Shown: positions 27,067 to 37,147 of the stretch, piece after piece | How the letters are laid out: every line of letters starts with the position of its first letter | How positions within the stretch are numbered: the first letter of the stretch is position 1 | From: Streptococcus henryi DSM 19005 | GTDB taxonomy: Bacteria; Bacillota; Bacilli; Lactobacillales; Streptococcaceae | DNA length: 64,000 nt | Direction: 5' to 3' | Assembly: GCF_000376985.1 (NCBI RefSeq) | Contig: NZ_AQYA01000035.1 | Span: 62,001-126,000 of the forward strand | Notes under the pieces: model-generated | Databases searched by the model: none | Seen by the model: only the letters and a program-made list of their open reading frames with translations | What the model was told of the DNA's origin: nothing | Translations under genes and position numbers: made by a program

Positions 27067-28746
27067 TTATTTATCAGGTGTTAGAATCATTGGGATAATG
27101 ATTGGTTCACGTTCAGTCTTTTCAAAGAGGAATGGACGAAGTGCGTTAACAATAGCACCATTTACTGTTTGAATGCTAGCATCTTTATTTTTCAATGCGA
27201 TTCGGATGGCATTGAAAAGGACACGTTGACTTTCGCGAATCAAATCACCAGACTCACGCATATAGATGAATCCACGGCTGAGAATATCAGGACCAGCTAG
27301 AATCATTTGTGACTCGAAATCAACGGTAGCTACAGCCAATACAACACCATCCTCAGATAGATCTCGACGGTCGCGTAAAACAGCTGCGCCAATATCACCG
27401 ATTCTATTACCGTCAACATAAACATCCTGTGCGTTAAAGTGACCAGCTAGACGAGCTGAATTAGCTGTCAAAGCTAGAACATCACCATTTTCCATGATAA
27501 AAATGTTATCTTTAGGGACACCAGTATCGACTGCTAAACCAGCATGGACTTTTTGCATACGGTATTCCCCGTGAACAGGCATAAAGTATTTTGGTTTCAT
27601 GAGGCGGAGCATAAGTTTTTGTTCTTGTTGTCCACCGTGACCAGATGTGTGGATGTTGTTGACTTTACCATGGATAACTTCAACACCAGCTTCTTGGATA
27701 GTGTTGATGAGCTTATTAACACTTGTTGTGTTTCCAGGGATTGGACTTGATGAGAAGATAACAGTATCACCAGGTTGAAGTGTAACTTGACGGTGAGTGC
27801 CGTTAGCAATACGAGCAAGCGCAGCCATTGATTCACCTTGAGATCCTGTACACATGATGAGAACTTCACTGGCGTGATAATTTTTTAACTCACTAGCATC
27901 AATGAATGTTCCTTTTGGAACTTTGATATAACCAAGTTCAACACCGTTTACGATGGCTTTCTCCATAGAGCGACCAAAGACTACAATTTTACGCCCAGTT
28001 TTAACGGCAGCTTCAGCTGCTTGTTGGAGACGGAAAATATTAGAGGCAAAAGACGCAAAAATAATACGTCCATGAATACCTTCAATGATTTTCATGATAG
28101 ACTGACCAACAACTTTTTCAGAGTTAGTAAATGTAGGAACTGTTGCGTTGGTTGAATCTGAAAGAAGACAGAGAACGCCTTCCTCACCAAGTGCTGCCAT
28201 ACGGTGCAAATCTGCTGGTTCACCAACTGGGGTAAAGTCAAATTTAAAGTCACCGGTACAGACCACATTTCCTTGTGGTGTATGGATAACAATACCAAGT
28301 GGTTCTGGAATTGAGTGAGTTGTACGGAAGAAAGTAACACTGAGATTTTTAAAAGTCAATTCAGTGTTAGCATTGATTTCATACAATTTTGCTTCTCGTA
28401 AGAGTCCGTGTTCCTCTAGCTTACCTTTGATAAGTGCAAGAGCGAGGGGGCCAGCATAGATTGGTATATTAGCTTGTTTTAGAAGGAATGGGATACCGCC
28501 GATATGGTCTTCGTGCCCGTGAGTAATAACGAGCGCTTTTACACGGTCAATATTTTCGACAATGTAAGAATAGTCTGGGATAACATAGTCGATACCGAGT
28601 AGGTCATCTTCGGGGAATTTAATACCAGCATCGACGATGATAATTTCGTCTTGGTATTCAATTCCATAAGTGTTTTTTCCGATTTCACCGAGACCACCAA
28701 TCGCATAAACCCCAACTTCTTCGGGTTTTAAATTGATTTGTGACAT
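27067..28746 (-). CDS. rnjA: Ribonuclease J1
   Basis: This 559-residue metallo-beta-lactamase/beta-CASP ribonuclease has endonuclease and 5'-3' exonuclease activity. The zinc motif is [10 protein letters not shown], followed by CTGDFKFD, the beta-CASP region and the C-terminal [20 protein letters not shown]. It acts in mRNA decay and rRNA maturation. It starts 1 base after rpoY on the same strand. Pairing with RpoY marks it as the J1 paralogue rather than J2. Confidence 0.95.
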   Translation of the reverse strand: MSQINLKPEEVGVYAIGGLGEIGKNTYGIEYQDEIIIVDAGIKFPEDDLLGIDYVIPDYSYIVENIDRVKALVITHGHEDHIGGIPFLLKQANIPIYAGPLALALIKGKLEEHGLLREAKLYEINANTELTFKNLSVTFFRTTHSIPEPLGIVIHTPQGNVVCTGDFKFDFTPVGEPADLHRMAALGEEGVLCLLSDSTNATVPTFTNSEKVVGQSIMKIIEGIHGRIIFASFASNIFRLQQAAEAAVKTGRKIVVFGRSMEKAIVNGVELGYIKVPKGTFIDASELKNYHASEVLIMCTGSQGESMAALARIANGTHRQVTLQPGDTVIFSSSPIPGNTTSVNKLINTIQEAGVEVIHGKVNNIHTSGHGGQQEQKLMLRLMKPKYFMPVHGEYRMQKVHAGLAVDTGVPKDNIFIMENGDVLALTANSARLAGHFNAQDVYVDGNRIGDIGAAVLRDRRDLSEDGVVLAVATVDFESQMILAGPDILSRGFIYMRESGDLIRESQRVLFNAIRIALKNKDASIQTVNGAIVNALRPFLFEKTEREPIIIPMILTPDK

Positions 28747-28747
28747 A

Positions 28748-28978
28748 TTACAACTCCGTTAGGCTAAAGACACCTGATTCTTTTTCATATTCAAGGTGTT
28801 TATCAGAAAGCAATTCGATAAACTCAATGTTGTAAGGTGTTTTTTCTTCAACAAGTTTACGTGCTTTGATACGACCCTCGAGTTCGTTGTTTGCTTCAAT
28901 TTCAAGATAGAGTGCTTTAGTCTGTTCACGACGTGGGCTGCGATCTTTTCTTTCTTGGTAAAAAACTTTATAAATCAT
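28748..28978 (-). CDS. rpoY: RNA polymerase epsilon subunit RpoY (DUF1447)
   Basis: This 76-residue protein begins [20 protein letters not shown] and contains [17 protein letters not shown], characteristic of Firmicute RpoY/YkzG. It is a small accessory subunit of RNA polymerase that binds near the beta' jaw. It is encoded immediately before rnjA, the conserved pairing in Firmicutes, and they are evidently cotranscribed. Confidence 0.95.
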   Translation of the reverse strand: MIYKVFYQERKDRSPRREQTKALYLEIEANNELEGRIKARKLVEEKTPYNIEFIELLSDKHLEYEKESGVFSLTEL

Positions 28979-29014
28979 AATATTCCTTTCTTGATAACAG
29001 GTTAAATCTTAATA

Positions 29015-29052
29015 ACAAAAAGCCTGCTGAATGGTAAAAGACTACCATCAGC
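29015..29052 (-). promoter_or_regulatory. Terminator-like hairpin in the rpoY-rnjA leader
   Basis: On the minus strand GCTGATGGTA and TACCATTCAGC pair (one bulged base) and are followed by AGGCTTTTTG. It lies between the rpoY promoter and the rpoY start. No minus-strand gene precedes it, so it looks like a leader attenuator. Confidence 0.6.
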
Positions 29053-29111
29053 TCTCTTTTATGAAATTATACGAGTAATAGATTTAACCTTGATTCGTTA
29101 CAATTATTACA

Positions 29112-29117
29112 ATTATA
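29112..29117 (-). promoter_or_regulatory. rpoY-rnjA promoter (-10)
   Basis: On the minus strand TGGTATAAT forms an extended -10. It implies a leader of about 125 bases before rpoY. Confidence 0.6.
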
Positions 29118-29232
29118 CCATATCGTCACGTTTTCGTCTAACCTTAGATAGCTAAAGATCTGTAGAGAAAAACCTTGTAAAGTCACTAGCACAATGCTTG
29201 CAGAGCCTAGAGTAGAGAGGTCTTATTTTTTA

Positions 29233-29241
29233 TGATATAAT
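29233..29241 (+). promoter_or_regulatory. Extended -10 promoter of tsaB-rimI-tsaD
   Basis: TGATATAAT (TATAAT 29236-29241) lies about 33 bases before the tsaB start. Confidence 0.65.
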
Positions 29242-29274
29242 TGGAAAAGAAAATTCAAGTCAGAAGGAAATTAA

Positions 29275-29964
29275 ATGAAAGTATTAGCTTTTGATACATC
29301 AAATAAGGCCATGTCTGTTGCACTGCTAGAAGATGGACAACTCCTTGCAGATCTTACTCTTAACATAAAAAAGAATCATAGTATCAGCCTGATGCCTACA
29401 ATTGATTTTTTGGTGACATCAGTGAATTGGAAGCCTGCAGATTTAGACAGAATTGTTGTCGCACAAGGACCGGGCTCTTACACTGGACTCCGAGTAGCTG
29501 TGGCTACTGCAAAAACCTTGGCCTACACACTAAATATCGAGCTTGTTGGTGTTTCAAGCCTGTTTGCTCTTGCTGCGCCCGTCACAAATGATAGTTTAGT
29601 GGTGCCATTGATAGACGCCCGTCGTAACAACGTTTATGCTGGTTTTTATGAAAATGGCAGAGCTGTCAAAGCAGATGCCCATATGGCTTTTGAGTTAGTT
29701 CTGGAAAGCTTATCGAGTGTTGAAAATGTGACCTTTGTCGGTGAAGTAGTCAACTTCCGAAGCCAAATTGAAGAAGTAATGCCATCTGCGGCTATTCAAG
29801 AGACTTTGCCATCGGCCTATGAAATTGGGAAACTTGGTCAGACTTTTGAACCTGTAGATGTTGATACCTTTGTTCCAAATTATCTCAAGCGAGTTGAAGC
29901 TGAAGAAAATTGGCTCAAGAGTCACGATGAGAACAGTCTGGCTGACTATGTGAAGCGAGTTTAA
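29275..29964 (+). CDS. tsaB: tRNA threonylcarbamoyladenosine biosynthesis protein TsaB
   Basis: This 229-residue ASKHA-fold partner of TsaD is needed for the t6A modification at position 37 of ANN-decoding tRNAs. It starts KVLAFDTSNKAMSVALLEDG and contains VAQGPGSYTGLRVAVATAK. It lacks the metal-binding motif of TsaD, as expected. It forms an operon with rimI (1-base spacing) and tsaD. Confidence 0.95.
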   Translation: MKVLAFDTSNKAMSVALLEDGQLLADLTLNIKKNHSISLMPTIDFLVTSVNWKPADLDRIVVAQGPGSYTGLRVAVATAKTLAYTLNIELVGVSSLFALAAPVTNDSLVVPLIDARRNNVYAGFYENGRAVKADAHMAFELVLESLSSVENVTFVGEVVNFRSQIEEVMPSAAIQETLPSAYEIGKLGQTFEPVDVDTFVPNYLKRVEAEENWLKSHDENSLADYVKRV

Positions 29965-29965
29965 G

Positions 29966-30385
29966 ATGAGGACGGTAGAAGAAAAGGTTTCTGCTGTTTA
30001 TGACATCTTATCAGATGTTTACAATAAGTCGCCTTGGTCTGAAGAACAGATTTTGGCAGATATGCAGCAGGACAACGTCGATTATTTTTTCTTAGAAGAT
30101 GAGAAGGAGCTTATCGGTTTTTTGTCCGTTCAGCACTTGGTTGGAGAAGTGGAAATAACTAACATTGCGGTGAGAAAATCTTATCAGGGACAGGGGCTAG
30201 GAGCACAGCTGATGGCTTCCTTGGATGATATGGATTTCCCCATTTTTCTTGAGGTGAGGGAGTCAAACAAGTCTGCGCAAGCTTTGTACCAAAAATTCGG
30301 CTTTGAACTTGTCGGCAAACGTAAACGTTACTACCATGAACCGGTTGAAGATGCTATAATCATGAAGCGCGAGCCCAGAGATTGA
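29966..30385 (+). CDS. rimI: Ribosomal protein S18 alanine N-acetyltransferase RimI
   Basis: This 139-residue GNAT acetyltransferase has acetyl-CoA loop RKSYQGQGLGAQLM and closing motif SAQALYQKFGFELVGKRKRYY. The RimI label follows the family and the conserved tsaB-rimI-tsaD order. The true substrate in streptococci may differ. Confidence 0.88.
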   Translation: MRTVEEKVSAVYDILSDVYNKSPWSEEQILADMQQDNVDYFFLEDEKELIGFLSVQHLVGEVEITNIAVRKSYQGQGLGAQLMASLDDMDFPIFLEVRESNKSAQALYQKFGFELVGKRKRYYHEPVEDAIIMKREPRD

Positions 30386-30403
30386 GGTATTTAGAGGAGA
30401 CAG

Positions 30404-31417
30404 ATGAGAGATAGATATATTTTGGCGGTGGAGTCTTCTTGTGATGAGACCAGCGTCGCTATTTTGAAGAATGAGAATGAACTGCTGGCTAATGTCATTG
30501 CCAGTCAAGTGGAGAGCCACAAGCGTTTTGGCGGGGTTGTGCCTGAGGTGGCCAGCCGCCACCATGTGGAAGTGGTCACTACTTGTTTTGAAGATGCTCT
30601 GCTTGAAGCTGGTATCACTGCAGATGACTTGGATGCCGTAGCAGTGACTTACGGGCCAGGTTTGGTTGGGGCTTTACTGGTGGGAATGGCTGCCGCTAAG
30701 GCCTTTGCATGGGCACACCAGTTGCCTTTGATTCCTGTTAATCACATGGCAGGTCACCTCATGGCTGCGCGTCAGGTCAAGGAGTTGCAATACCCTCTTA
30801 TGGCCTTGTTGGTCAGCGGTGGGCATACTGAATTGGTTTATGTGTCTGAGCCAGGGGACTATAAGATTATTGGTGAAACACGAGACGATGCCGTAGGTGA
30901 AGCCTACGATAAGGTTGGCCGTGTTATGGGCTTGACCTATCCAGCAGGTCGTGAAATTGATGAGCTGGCCCATAAAGGGAAAGATGTTCATAACTTCCCT
31001 CGTGCCATGATTAAGGAAGATAATTTAGAATTTTCTTTTTCTGGGCTGAAGTCAGCCTTTATCAATTTGCACCATAATGCTGCACAAAAGGGTGAAGAAC
31101 TGGGCAAAGAAGATTTGTCAGCGTCATTTCAGGCAGCTGTGCTAGATATTCTTATGGCTAAGACGCAGAAAGCATTAGCAAAATATCCTGTTGAAATGCT
31201 GGTTGTTGCCGGCGGTGTTGCAGCTAATCAAGGCTTGAGAGAACGCTTAGCTGATGACATCACAGATGCTGAAGTAGTCATTCCGCCTTTGCGTCTTTGT
31301 GGTGACAATGCTGGTATGATTGCCCTAGCAGCAGCCATCGAATATGATAAGGGTAACTTTGCTGGCCTAGATTTGAATGCCAAACCAAGTCTAGCCTTTG
31401 ATGAGATGGCAGACTAG
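30404..31417 (+). CDS. tsaD: tRNA threonylcarbamoyladenosine transferase TsaD
   Basis: This 337-residue catalytic subunit transfers threonylcarbamoyl to A37. It begins [17 protein letters not shown], binds metal through the HMAGH motif ([11 protein letters not shown]), and carries nucleotide motifs [12 protein letters not shown] and [13 protein letters not shown]. Length is standard. It ends the operon before a strong terminator. Confidence 0.97.
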   Translation: MRDRYILAVESSCDETSVAILKNENELLANVIASQVESHKRFGGVVPEVASRHHVEVVTTCFEDALLEAGITADDLDAVAVTYGPGLVGALLVGMAAAKAFAWAHQLPLIPVNHMAGHLMAARQVKELQYPLMALLVSGGHTELVYVSEPGDYKIIGETRDDAVGEAYDKVGRVMGLTYPAGREIDELAHKGKDVHNFPRAMIKEDNLEFSFSGLKSAFINLHHNAAQKGEELGKEDLSASFQAAVLDILMAKTQKALAKYPVEMLVVAGGVAANQGLRERLADDITDAEVVIPPLRLCGDNAGMIALAAAIEYDKGNFAGLDLNAKPSLAFDEMAD

Positions 31418-31432
31418 TTTTGATTACTAAAG

Positions 31433-31460
31433 AGAATCTCTTGTTTGGGAGATTCTTTTT
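31433..31460 (+). terminator. Terminator of the tsaD operon
   Basis: AGAATCTC and GAGATTCT are followed by TTTT. It overlaps the -35 region of the azlC promoter. Confidence 0.8.
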
Positions 31461-31461
31461 G

Positions 31462-31470
31462 TGATATAAT
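31462..31470 (+). promoter_or_regulatory. azlCD promoter (extended -10)
   Basis: TGATATAAT with TATAAT at 31465-31470. TTGTTT (31441-31446) with an 18-base spacer is a possible -35. Confidence 0.6.
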
Positions 31471-31475
31471 ACAGG

Positions 31476-31490
31476 AATATTCTGAAAATT
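31476..31490 (+). promoter_or_regulatory. CodY box at azlCD
   Basis: AATATTCTGAAAATT has one mismatch to AATTTTCWGAAAATT. It covers the predicted transcription start, just before the azlC RBS, so CodY binding should repress. Confidence 0.75.
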
Positions 31491-31500
31491 TAGAGGTAAT

Positions 31501-32199
31501 ATGATGAAAGAGAAAGGATTTTGGGATGGAGCAAGAGCTGCGACGCCGACGGTTTTTGGTTATTTGTCGATCGGCCTTGCCTTTGGAATTGTAGCTGCCA
31601 AAGCTGGTGTGTCACCACTTGAAACAGCTCTCATGAGTATCATGGTCTATTCTGGTTCAGGCCAGTTTGCCTTGGCTGCTTTGATTTTATCTAAAGCCCC
31701 CTTAGCTTCAATTGCCATGACTGTCTTTCTTATCAACCTTCGTCATTTTTTGATGAATCTGCACACATCTACTGTCTTTCCAACAGCCAGTCTCGGTCAG
31801 CAAGTCTTGATTGGAACCTTTATGACGGACGAAAGTTACGGTGTCATGCTTGGTGAAAATCTTCAAAACAAAAATATTTTACCCAAATGGATGTATGGCA
31901 ATAACTTCGCTGGTTATCTGACTTGGATAACAGCTACAGTGCTTGGCTGTGTCCTTGGTGGGCTCATTCCTAATCCAGATGCCTTTGGTATTGATTTTGC
32001 ATTGATTGCTATGTTCGTAGCCATCTTTGCCAGTCAGCTGGAAGGGATGGTGAGGACTGTCAAGCTGCCTAAGATTGCTTGGATTTTGGGTGCGGTCTTG
32101 CTTTCCTATTTGGTTCTTGCGATTTTTATTTCAGGTTCCTTGGCTGTTTTGATGGCAACACTGATTGGATGTACTGTGGGGGTGATGATAGATGATTGA
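31501..32199 (+). CDS. azlC: Branched-chain amino acid exporter subunit AzlC
   Basis: This 232-residue membrane protein is the large subunit of the AzlCD exporter. It has the family opening AATPTVFGYLSIGLAFGIVAAKAG and YSGSGQFALAAL, and about six to eight helices. The gene overlaps azlD by 8 bases. A CodY box at its promoter supports a role in branched-chain amino acid balance. Confidence 0.92.
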   Translation: MMKEKGFWDGARAATPTVFGYLSIGLAFGIVAAKAGVSPLETALMSIMVYSGSGQFALAALILSKAPLASIAMTVFLINLRHFLMNLHTSTVFPTASLGQQVLIGTFMTDESYGVMLGENLQNKNILPKWMYGNNFAGYLTWITATVLGCVLGGLIPNPDAFGIDFALIAMFVAIFASQLEGMVRTVKLPKIAWILGAVLLSYLVLAIFISGSLAVLMATLIGCTVGVMIDD

Positions 32200-32515
32200 T
32201 ACTTATATTTTAGCTGCCATAATTGTTTCAGCCTTAGTCACTTGGATTCCGCGTATCTTTCCTTATATCCTAGTGCGCTTTGCCAAACTACCAGACAAGG
32301 TTGTGCAATTTCTTGGCTACCTGCCCATTACCATCATCTTTGCTCTGATTCTATCTAGCATCTTTACAGTAGAGGTTGGCAGTCTTCCTCGCCTTAATTG
32401 GCTGGAGACCATCGCTGTGCTACCGACCTTCCTAGTCATCAGCAAGAGCAAGAATGTCATGCTGGCTGTTGTGACAGGCATCATTTGCATTGCTTTTTTA
32501 CGGTTGGTCTTTTAA
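32192..32515 (+). CDS. azlD: Branched-chain amino acid exporter subunit AzlD
   Basis: This 107-residue small membrane partner of AzlC has four hydrophobic segments (ALVTWIPRIFPYIL, FLGYLPITIIFALIL). It overlaps the azlC end and is translationally coupled to it. The stop is followed 5 bases later by a copy of ATAGCAGAGC. Confidence 0.92.
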   Translation: MIDTYILAAIIVSALVTWIPRIFPYILVRFAKLPDKVVQFLGYLPITIIFALILSSIFTVEVGSLPRLNWLETIAVLPTFLVISKSKNVMLAVVTGIICIAFLRLVF

Positions 32516-32584
32516 GGAAAATAGCAGAGCTGGTTGATGTTTTTATATTGATAGTACCAATCTTGTAGGCTTAAATAGAGCAGC

Positions 32585-32792
32585 GCTTGTCTTTACCAAG
32601 CAAAATCGTCCCAAGCATTTCAAGACGCTGGTTAAACAGTTCAGCAATTCATCATTGTGGAAAACGCTCAATTGGATAAATTAGCTGAGAACCTTGTTTA
32701 CAGTTTCTGGGAGAAGTATGATGACACTCACACGATTATCCGACTTGCCACAAGCTGCTCAAGATATGGAACTTTTAAGAGAAATCCTATAA
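32585..32792 (+). pseudogene. Remnant of a threonine-aldolase / beta-eliminating-lyase C-terminus
   Basis: The frame at 32657 reads VENAQLDKLAENLVYSFWEK then HTIIRLATS, a pattern like the C-terminal domain of low-specificity threonine aldolases. It then shifts by one base and continues AQDMELLREIL to a TAA at 32790-32792. The N-terminal two thirds and the PLP lysine are absent. This decayed tail fills most of the gap between azlD and the PadR gene. The family assignment is by recognition only. Confidence 0.5.
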
Positions 32793-32860
32793 TTAATGAT
32801 GCTTTTTATGTAAAAATCGCGAAATTTGTATAAATATACTTATGTCAAGACACATATTCG

Positions 32861-32869
32861 TGGTATAAT
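32861..32869 (+). promoter_or_regulatory. Promoter of the PadR-family gene
   Basis: TGGTATAAT (TATAAT 32864-32869), an extended -10 about 40 bases before the start. Confidence 0.6.
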
Positions 32870-32908
32870 GTATTGGTATAGTCAATAAAAAAGGAGTCGT
32901 CTAATTTC

Positions 32909-33454
32909 ATGCCTCAGCAACGTATTCTTCCTTATATTATTTTAGGTATTCTTAGCGGTCAGAAACAAATGAACGGAATCCAAATCACTAATGTTTTTAA
33001 AACAGAAATCGGTGAATTTTGGCGTTCATCTCACAGTCAAATTTACCCTGAATTAAAACGTATGCTTGACGATAATTGGGTTAAAGTTGTTCCCACTGAG
33101 GAAAATGATAAAGAAATCTATTATCAAATGACAGGAGATGGGCAGAACGTTTTGGATGAGTGGCTTGTGGAATCAAATACCATCCCACTTCCATCTAAGG
33201 ATCTATTTGCCTTGAAAATGTATTTTATTCAGGATAAAAATGATCCGCGTATTATACAGTTGCTTGAGGAACAGCGAGAGCTTGTTAAAGATAATATCTT
33301 GCATTTGGAAGAAAGAAATCGACTGCTCTTTTCTAAAGAAGAGACTGTTAATAGCAACTATGGGCATTTTCTTATTCTTGATAGAGCCATTAAACGTCAA
33401 AAAGGTTTTTTGAGATGGCTGAATAAACAAATCAAGCAGTATAAGGATGCCTAA
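32909..33454 (+). CDS. PadR family transcriptional regulator
   Basis: This 181-residue protein has an N-terminal PadR winged helix (ILPYIILGILSGQKQMNGIQI ... FWRSSHSQIYPELKRMLDDNWV) and a C-terminal helical dimerisation domain (about 95-181). PadR proteins repress detoxification or efflux genes and often their own promoter. No obvious target gene adjoins it. The only neighbour upstream is a decayed lyase fragment, so the original partner may be lost. Confidence 0.88.
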   Translation: MPQQRILPYIILGILSGQKQMNGIQITNVFKTEIGEFWRSSHSQIYPELKRMLDDNWVKVVPTEENDKEIYYQMTGDGQNVLDEWLVESNTIPLPSKDLFALKMYFIQDKNDPRIIQLLEEQRELVKDNILHLEERNRLLFSKEETVNSNYGHFLILDRAIKRQKGFLRWLNKQIKQYKDA

Positions 33455-33491
33455 CTGTGGGCCATAGGTAGACATTTTAAGACATATATCA

Positions 33492-33529
33492 AAGACTCAC
33501 TGGACATTTGCGACTAGGGAGTCTTTTTT
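33492..33529 (+). terminator. Terminator of the PadR-family gene
   Basis: AAGACTC and GAGTCTT pair around a long loop and are followed by TTTT. Confidence 0.7.
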
Positions 33530-33654
33530 GATGAATCTTTTAAAACATTAAGTTTTTTCTCGGTTCAGATTTTTGCTTTCTGTCCACATCATCGGGTATA
33601 CTCATAGAATGGGCGTGCCCATAAAAATCTCTTGTAAAGATTTAAGGAGAAAAA

Positions 33655-34641
33655 ATGTCTAAAGATATTCGAGTTTTACTCTATTATAAATATGTTCCCA
33701 TTGAAAATGCGGAAGAATATGCTAAAATCCATCTGGATTTTTGTAAATCAATTGGTCTGAAAGGTCGCATTCTTATTGCGGATGAAGGGATCAACGGTAC
33801 GGTTTCAGGTGACTTTGAGACGACTCAAAAGTACATGGACTGGGTGCATAGTGATGAGCGCTTTGCTGATCTCTGGTTCAAATTTGATGAGGAACCGCGC
33901 GATGCTTTCAAGAAAATGTTTGTGCGTTACAAGAAAGAAATTGTCCATCTTGGTTTAGAAGATGATGATTTTGATTCGGACATCAATCCGCTTGAAACAA
34001 CTGGAGAGTACCTCAATCCTCAACAATTTAAAGAAGCTCTGCTTGACGACGATACAGTTGTTCTTGATACTCGTAATGACTACGAGTATGACCTTGGACA
34101 TTTCCGCGGAGCTATTCGCCCAGATATCCGTAACTTCCGTGAGTTGCCGCAATGGGTGCGTGATAACAAAGAAAAATTCATGGAGAAGCGCGTGGTGGTT
34201 TATTGTACCGGTGGCGTTCGCTGTGAGAAATTTTCTGGTTGGATGGTTCGTGAAGGTTTCAAGGATGTTGGCCAACTTCACGGTGGTATCGTCACTTATG
34301 GAAAAGATCCTGAAGTTATGGGAGAGCTTTGGGACGGTGCTATGTATGTTTTTGATGAGCGGATCTCAGTGCCAGTCAACCGTGTCAATCCAACAGTGAT
34401 TTCACACGATCATATCACAGGTGAACCTTGTGAGCGATATGTTAACTGTGCTAATCCTTACTGTAATAAGCGTATCTTCATGTCAGAAGAGACAGAGGCT
34501 AAGTATGTGCGTGGCTGTTCAGCAGAATGTCGTGCTAATGAACGCAATCGTTATGTTTCTGAAAATGGGCTTAGCCGTCAAGAATGGGCAGAGCGATTAG
34601 AAGTAATCGGAGAGTCACTTGCAGAGTTAACAGGTGCCTAA
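33655..34641 (+). CDS. trhO: tRNA uridine(34) hydroxylase TrhO (rhodanese-type)
   Basis: This 328-residue protein is of the UPF0176/YceA family, now known to form 5-hydroxyuridine at the tRNA wobble position. An N-terminal acylphosphatase-like domain ([16 protein letters not shown]) precedes a rhodanese domain whose active loop [14 protein letters not shown] holds C184. A C-terminal zinc-like cysteine cluster ([15 protein letters not shown] ... CSAECRANE) is typical of the family. It is monocistronic. Confidence 0.92.
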   Translation: MSKDIRVLLYYKYVPIENAEEYAKIHLDFCKSIGLKGRILIADEGINGTVSGDFETTQKYMDWVHSDERFADLWFKFDEEPRDAFKKMFVRYKKEIVHLGLEDDDFDSDINPLETTGEYLNPQQFKEALLDDDTVVLDTRNDYEYDLGHFRGAIRPDIRNFRELPQWVRDNKEKFMEKRVVVYCTGGVRCEKFSGWMVREGFKDVGQLHGGIVTYGKDPEVMGELWDGAMYVFDERISVPVNRVNPTVISHDHITGEPCERYVNCANPYCNKRIFMSEETEAKYVRGCSAECRANERNRYVSENGLSRQEWAERLEVIGESLAELTGA

Positions 34642-34731
34642 AAGAAGTCAGGTTAGCTGAGCGATTGTAAATCCTTGACTTACTTAATTAGAAGAATATA
34701 ATTAAGGTATCAAGTGAAGGAGGAAGAAATT

Positions 34732-35154
34732 ATGGTTTTCGATTACACTGATAATGGTAAGAAACCTCTCGTGATTGACATGGAGGGTATTACCCTAGAT
34801 AATGACAATTATCGTACAACGCTCTGGACTGGTGATAAGATTCAATTGACAGTGATGAGCATTGAACCAGGTGATGATATTGGTTTGGAAGTTCACCATG
34901 GCATTGAACAATTTTTGCGCATTGAATCTGGCAAAGGACTCTGCCAAATGGGACCAAGTGAAGATAACTTAAACTTTGAAGTTGAAGTTAGTGCAGATCA
35001 AGCTATCTTTGTTCCAGCTGATGTTTGGCACAATGTTACAAATACTGGTGACGAACCACTTAAACTCTATACTATTTATGGTGGTCCAGATCATGTTCCA
35101 GGAACTGTTCATCCAACACATGATGATGCCCGTAATGACCCAAATGAACACTAA
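34732..35154 (+). CDS. Cupin domain protein
   Basis: This 140-residue single-domain cupin starts at ATG 34732 behind AGGAGG (34718-34723). Metal-binding cupin motif 1 is GLEVHHGIEQFLRIESGKG and motif 2 is IFVPADVWHNVTNTGDEPLKLYTIYG. Closely similar proteins are widespread in lactic acid bacteria and often labelled mannose-6-phosphate-isomerase-like, without proof. Function unknown. Confidence 0.85.
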   Translation: MVFDYTDNGKKPLVIDMEGITLDNDNYRTTLWTGDKIQLTVMSIEPGDDIGLEVHHGIEQFLRIESGKGLCQMGPSEDNLNFEVEVSADQAIFVPADVWHNVTNTGDEPLKLYTIYGGPDHVPGTVHPTHDDARNDPNEH

Positions 35155-35223
35155 TATTCTGTGAAAATAGAAGTGATAGGTCGTTCAGCCAACTTTTTGT
35201 TGAGTATAACTTTAAATAAATAG

Positions 35224-35267
35224 AAAATCCTTCATCGCAAAGCTCAATTGCTTGGATGAAGGATTTT
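35224..35267. terminator. Bidirectional terminator between the cupin gene and the flavoprotein gene
   Basis: AAAATCCTTCATC and GATGAAGGATTTT form a perfect 13-bp stem between converging genes. The 70 bases before it contain a degenerate family A end (GTTGAGTATA). Confidence 0.85.
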
Positions 35268-35274
35268 TTGAATG

Positions 35275-36468
<1,194 letters not shown>

Positions 36469-36501
36469 CTAATTTTTAAGTAGTTTAGCTACTTTGGGAA
36501 A

Positions 36502-36530
36502 TTGACAGAAAAGTGCGATTATGTTACTAT
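36502..36530 (+). promoter_or_regulatory. Promoter of the RocS-like gene
   Basis: TTGACA (36502-36507), a 17-base spacer and TACTAT (36525-36530) preceded by TG. Confidence 0.7.
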
Positions 36531-36564
36531 TCTTATTAGTAACATCAGATTAGAAGAGGAAATT

Positions 36565-37110
36565 ATGTCAATCGAAAAGACTGTCAGTGAGATTGCTGAA
36601 ATTTTGGGTGTCAGCCGTCAAGCTGTTAACAATCGTGTTAAATCACTTCCTGAAGAGGATGTGGAAAAGAATGATAAGGGTGTGACGGTTGTTAAGCGTA
36701 GTGGCTTGATCAAGCTTGAAGAGCATTATAAGAAGACAATTTTTGAAGATGAGCCAATCAGTGAAGAAGTTAAGCAGCGTGAACTTTTGGAAATACTAGT
36801 TGACGAAAAGAATACTGAAATCACGCGCTTGTATGACCAATTAAAAGCTAAAGATGCTCAAATTGCTGCTAAGGATGAACAATTGCGTGTTAAAGATGTT
36901 CAAATTGCTGAAAAAGACAAGCAATTAGACCAGCAACAACAATTGACGCTTGCAGCTATGGAAGATAGCAAACGTCTTCAATTGGAATTGAATGAGGCTA
37001 AGGCTGAAGTTGAAGAAATCCAAACTAAAGTTGAAGAAGAAATTAAATTGGAAGAAGAAACTAAAGTAGAAGCTAAAAAAGGTTTCTTTGCTCGTATGTT
37101 TGGTAAATAA
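36565..37110 (+). CDS. rocS: RocS-like chromosome segregation protein (DUF536)
   Basis: This 181-residue protein starts at ATG 36565 (RBS AGAGGA). Its layout matches pneumococcal RocS. An N-terminal helix-turn-helix (VSEIAEILGVSRQAVNNRV) is followed by a long coiled coil with near-repeats (KAKDAQIAAKDEQLRVKDVQ), then a basic amphipathic C-terminal helix (KKGFFARMFGK) that should bind membrane. RocS links the nucleoid to the membrane and contributes to chromosome segregation. The call rests on domain order and family recognition. Confidence 0.75.
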   Translation: MSIEKTVSEIAEILGVSRQAVNNRVKSLPEEDVEKNDKGVTVVKRSGLIKLEEHYKKTIFEDEPISEEVKQRELLEILVDEKNTEITRLYDQLKAKDAQIAAKDEQLRVKDVQIAEKDKQLDQQQQLTLAAMEDSKRLQLELNEAKAEVEEIQTKVEEEIKLEEETKVEAKKGFFARMFGK

Positions 37111-37116
37111 AAAATC

Positions 37117-37137
37117 GGACCCTTGAGGGTCCTTTTT
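37117..37137 (+). terminator. Terminator of the RocS-like gene
   Basis: GGACCC, TTGA and GGGTCC are followed by TTTTT. The RBS of the next gene follows directly. Confidence 0.8.
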
Positions 37138-37147
37138 AGGAGAAAAG

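Noticed and set aside
29966-30385. Assigning the GNAT protein as a generic acetyltransferase unrelated to RimI
   Set aside because: The conserved tsaB-rimI-tsaD order and the YQKFGFELVGKRKRYY ending favour RimI.
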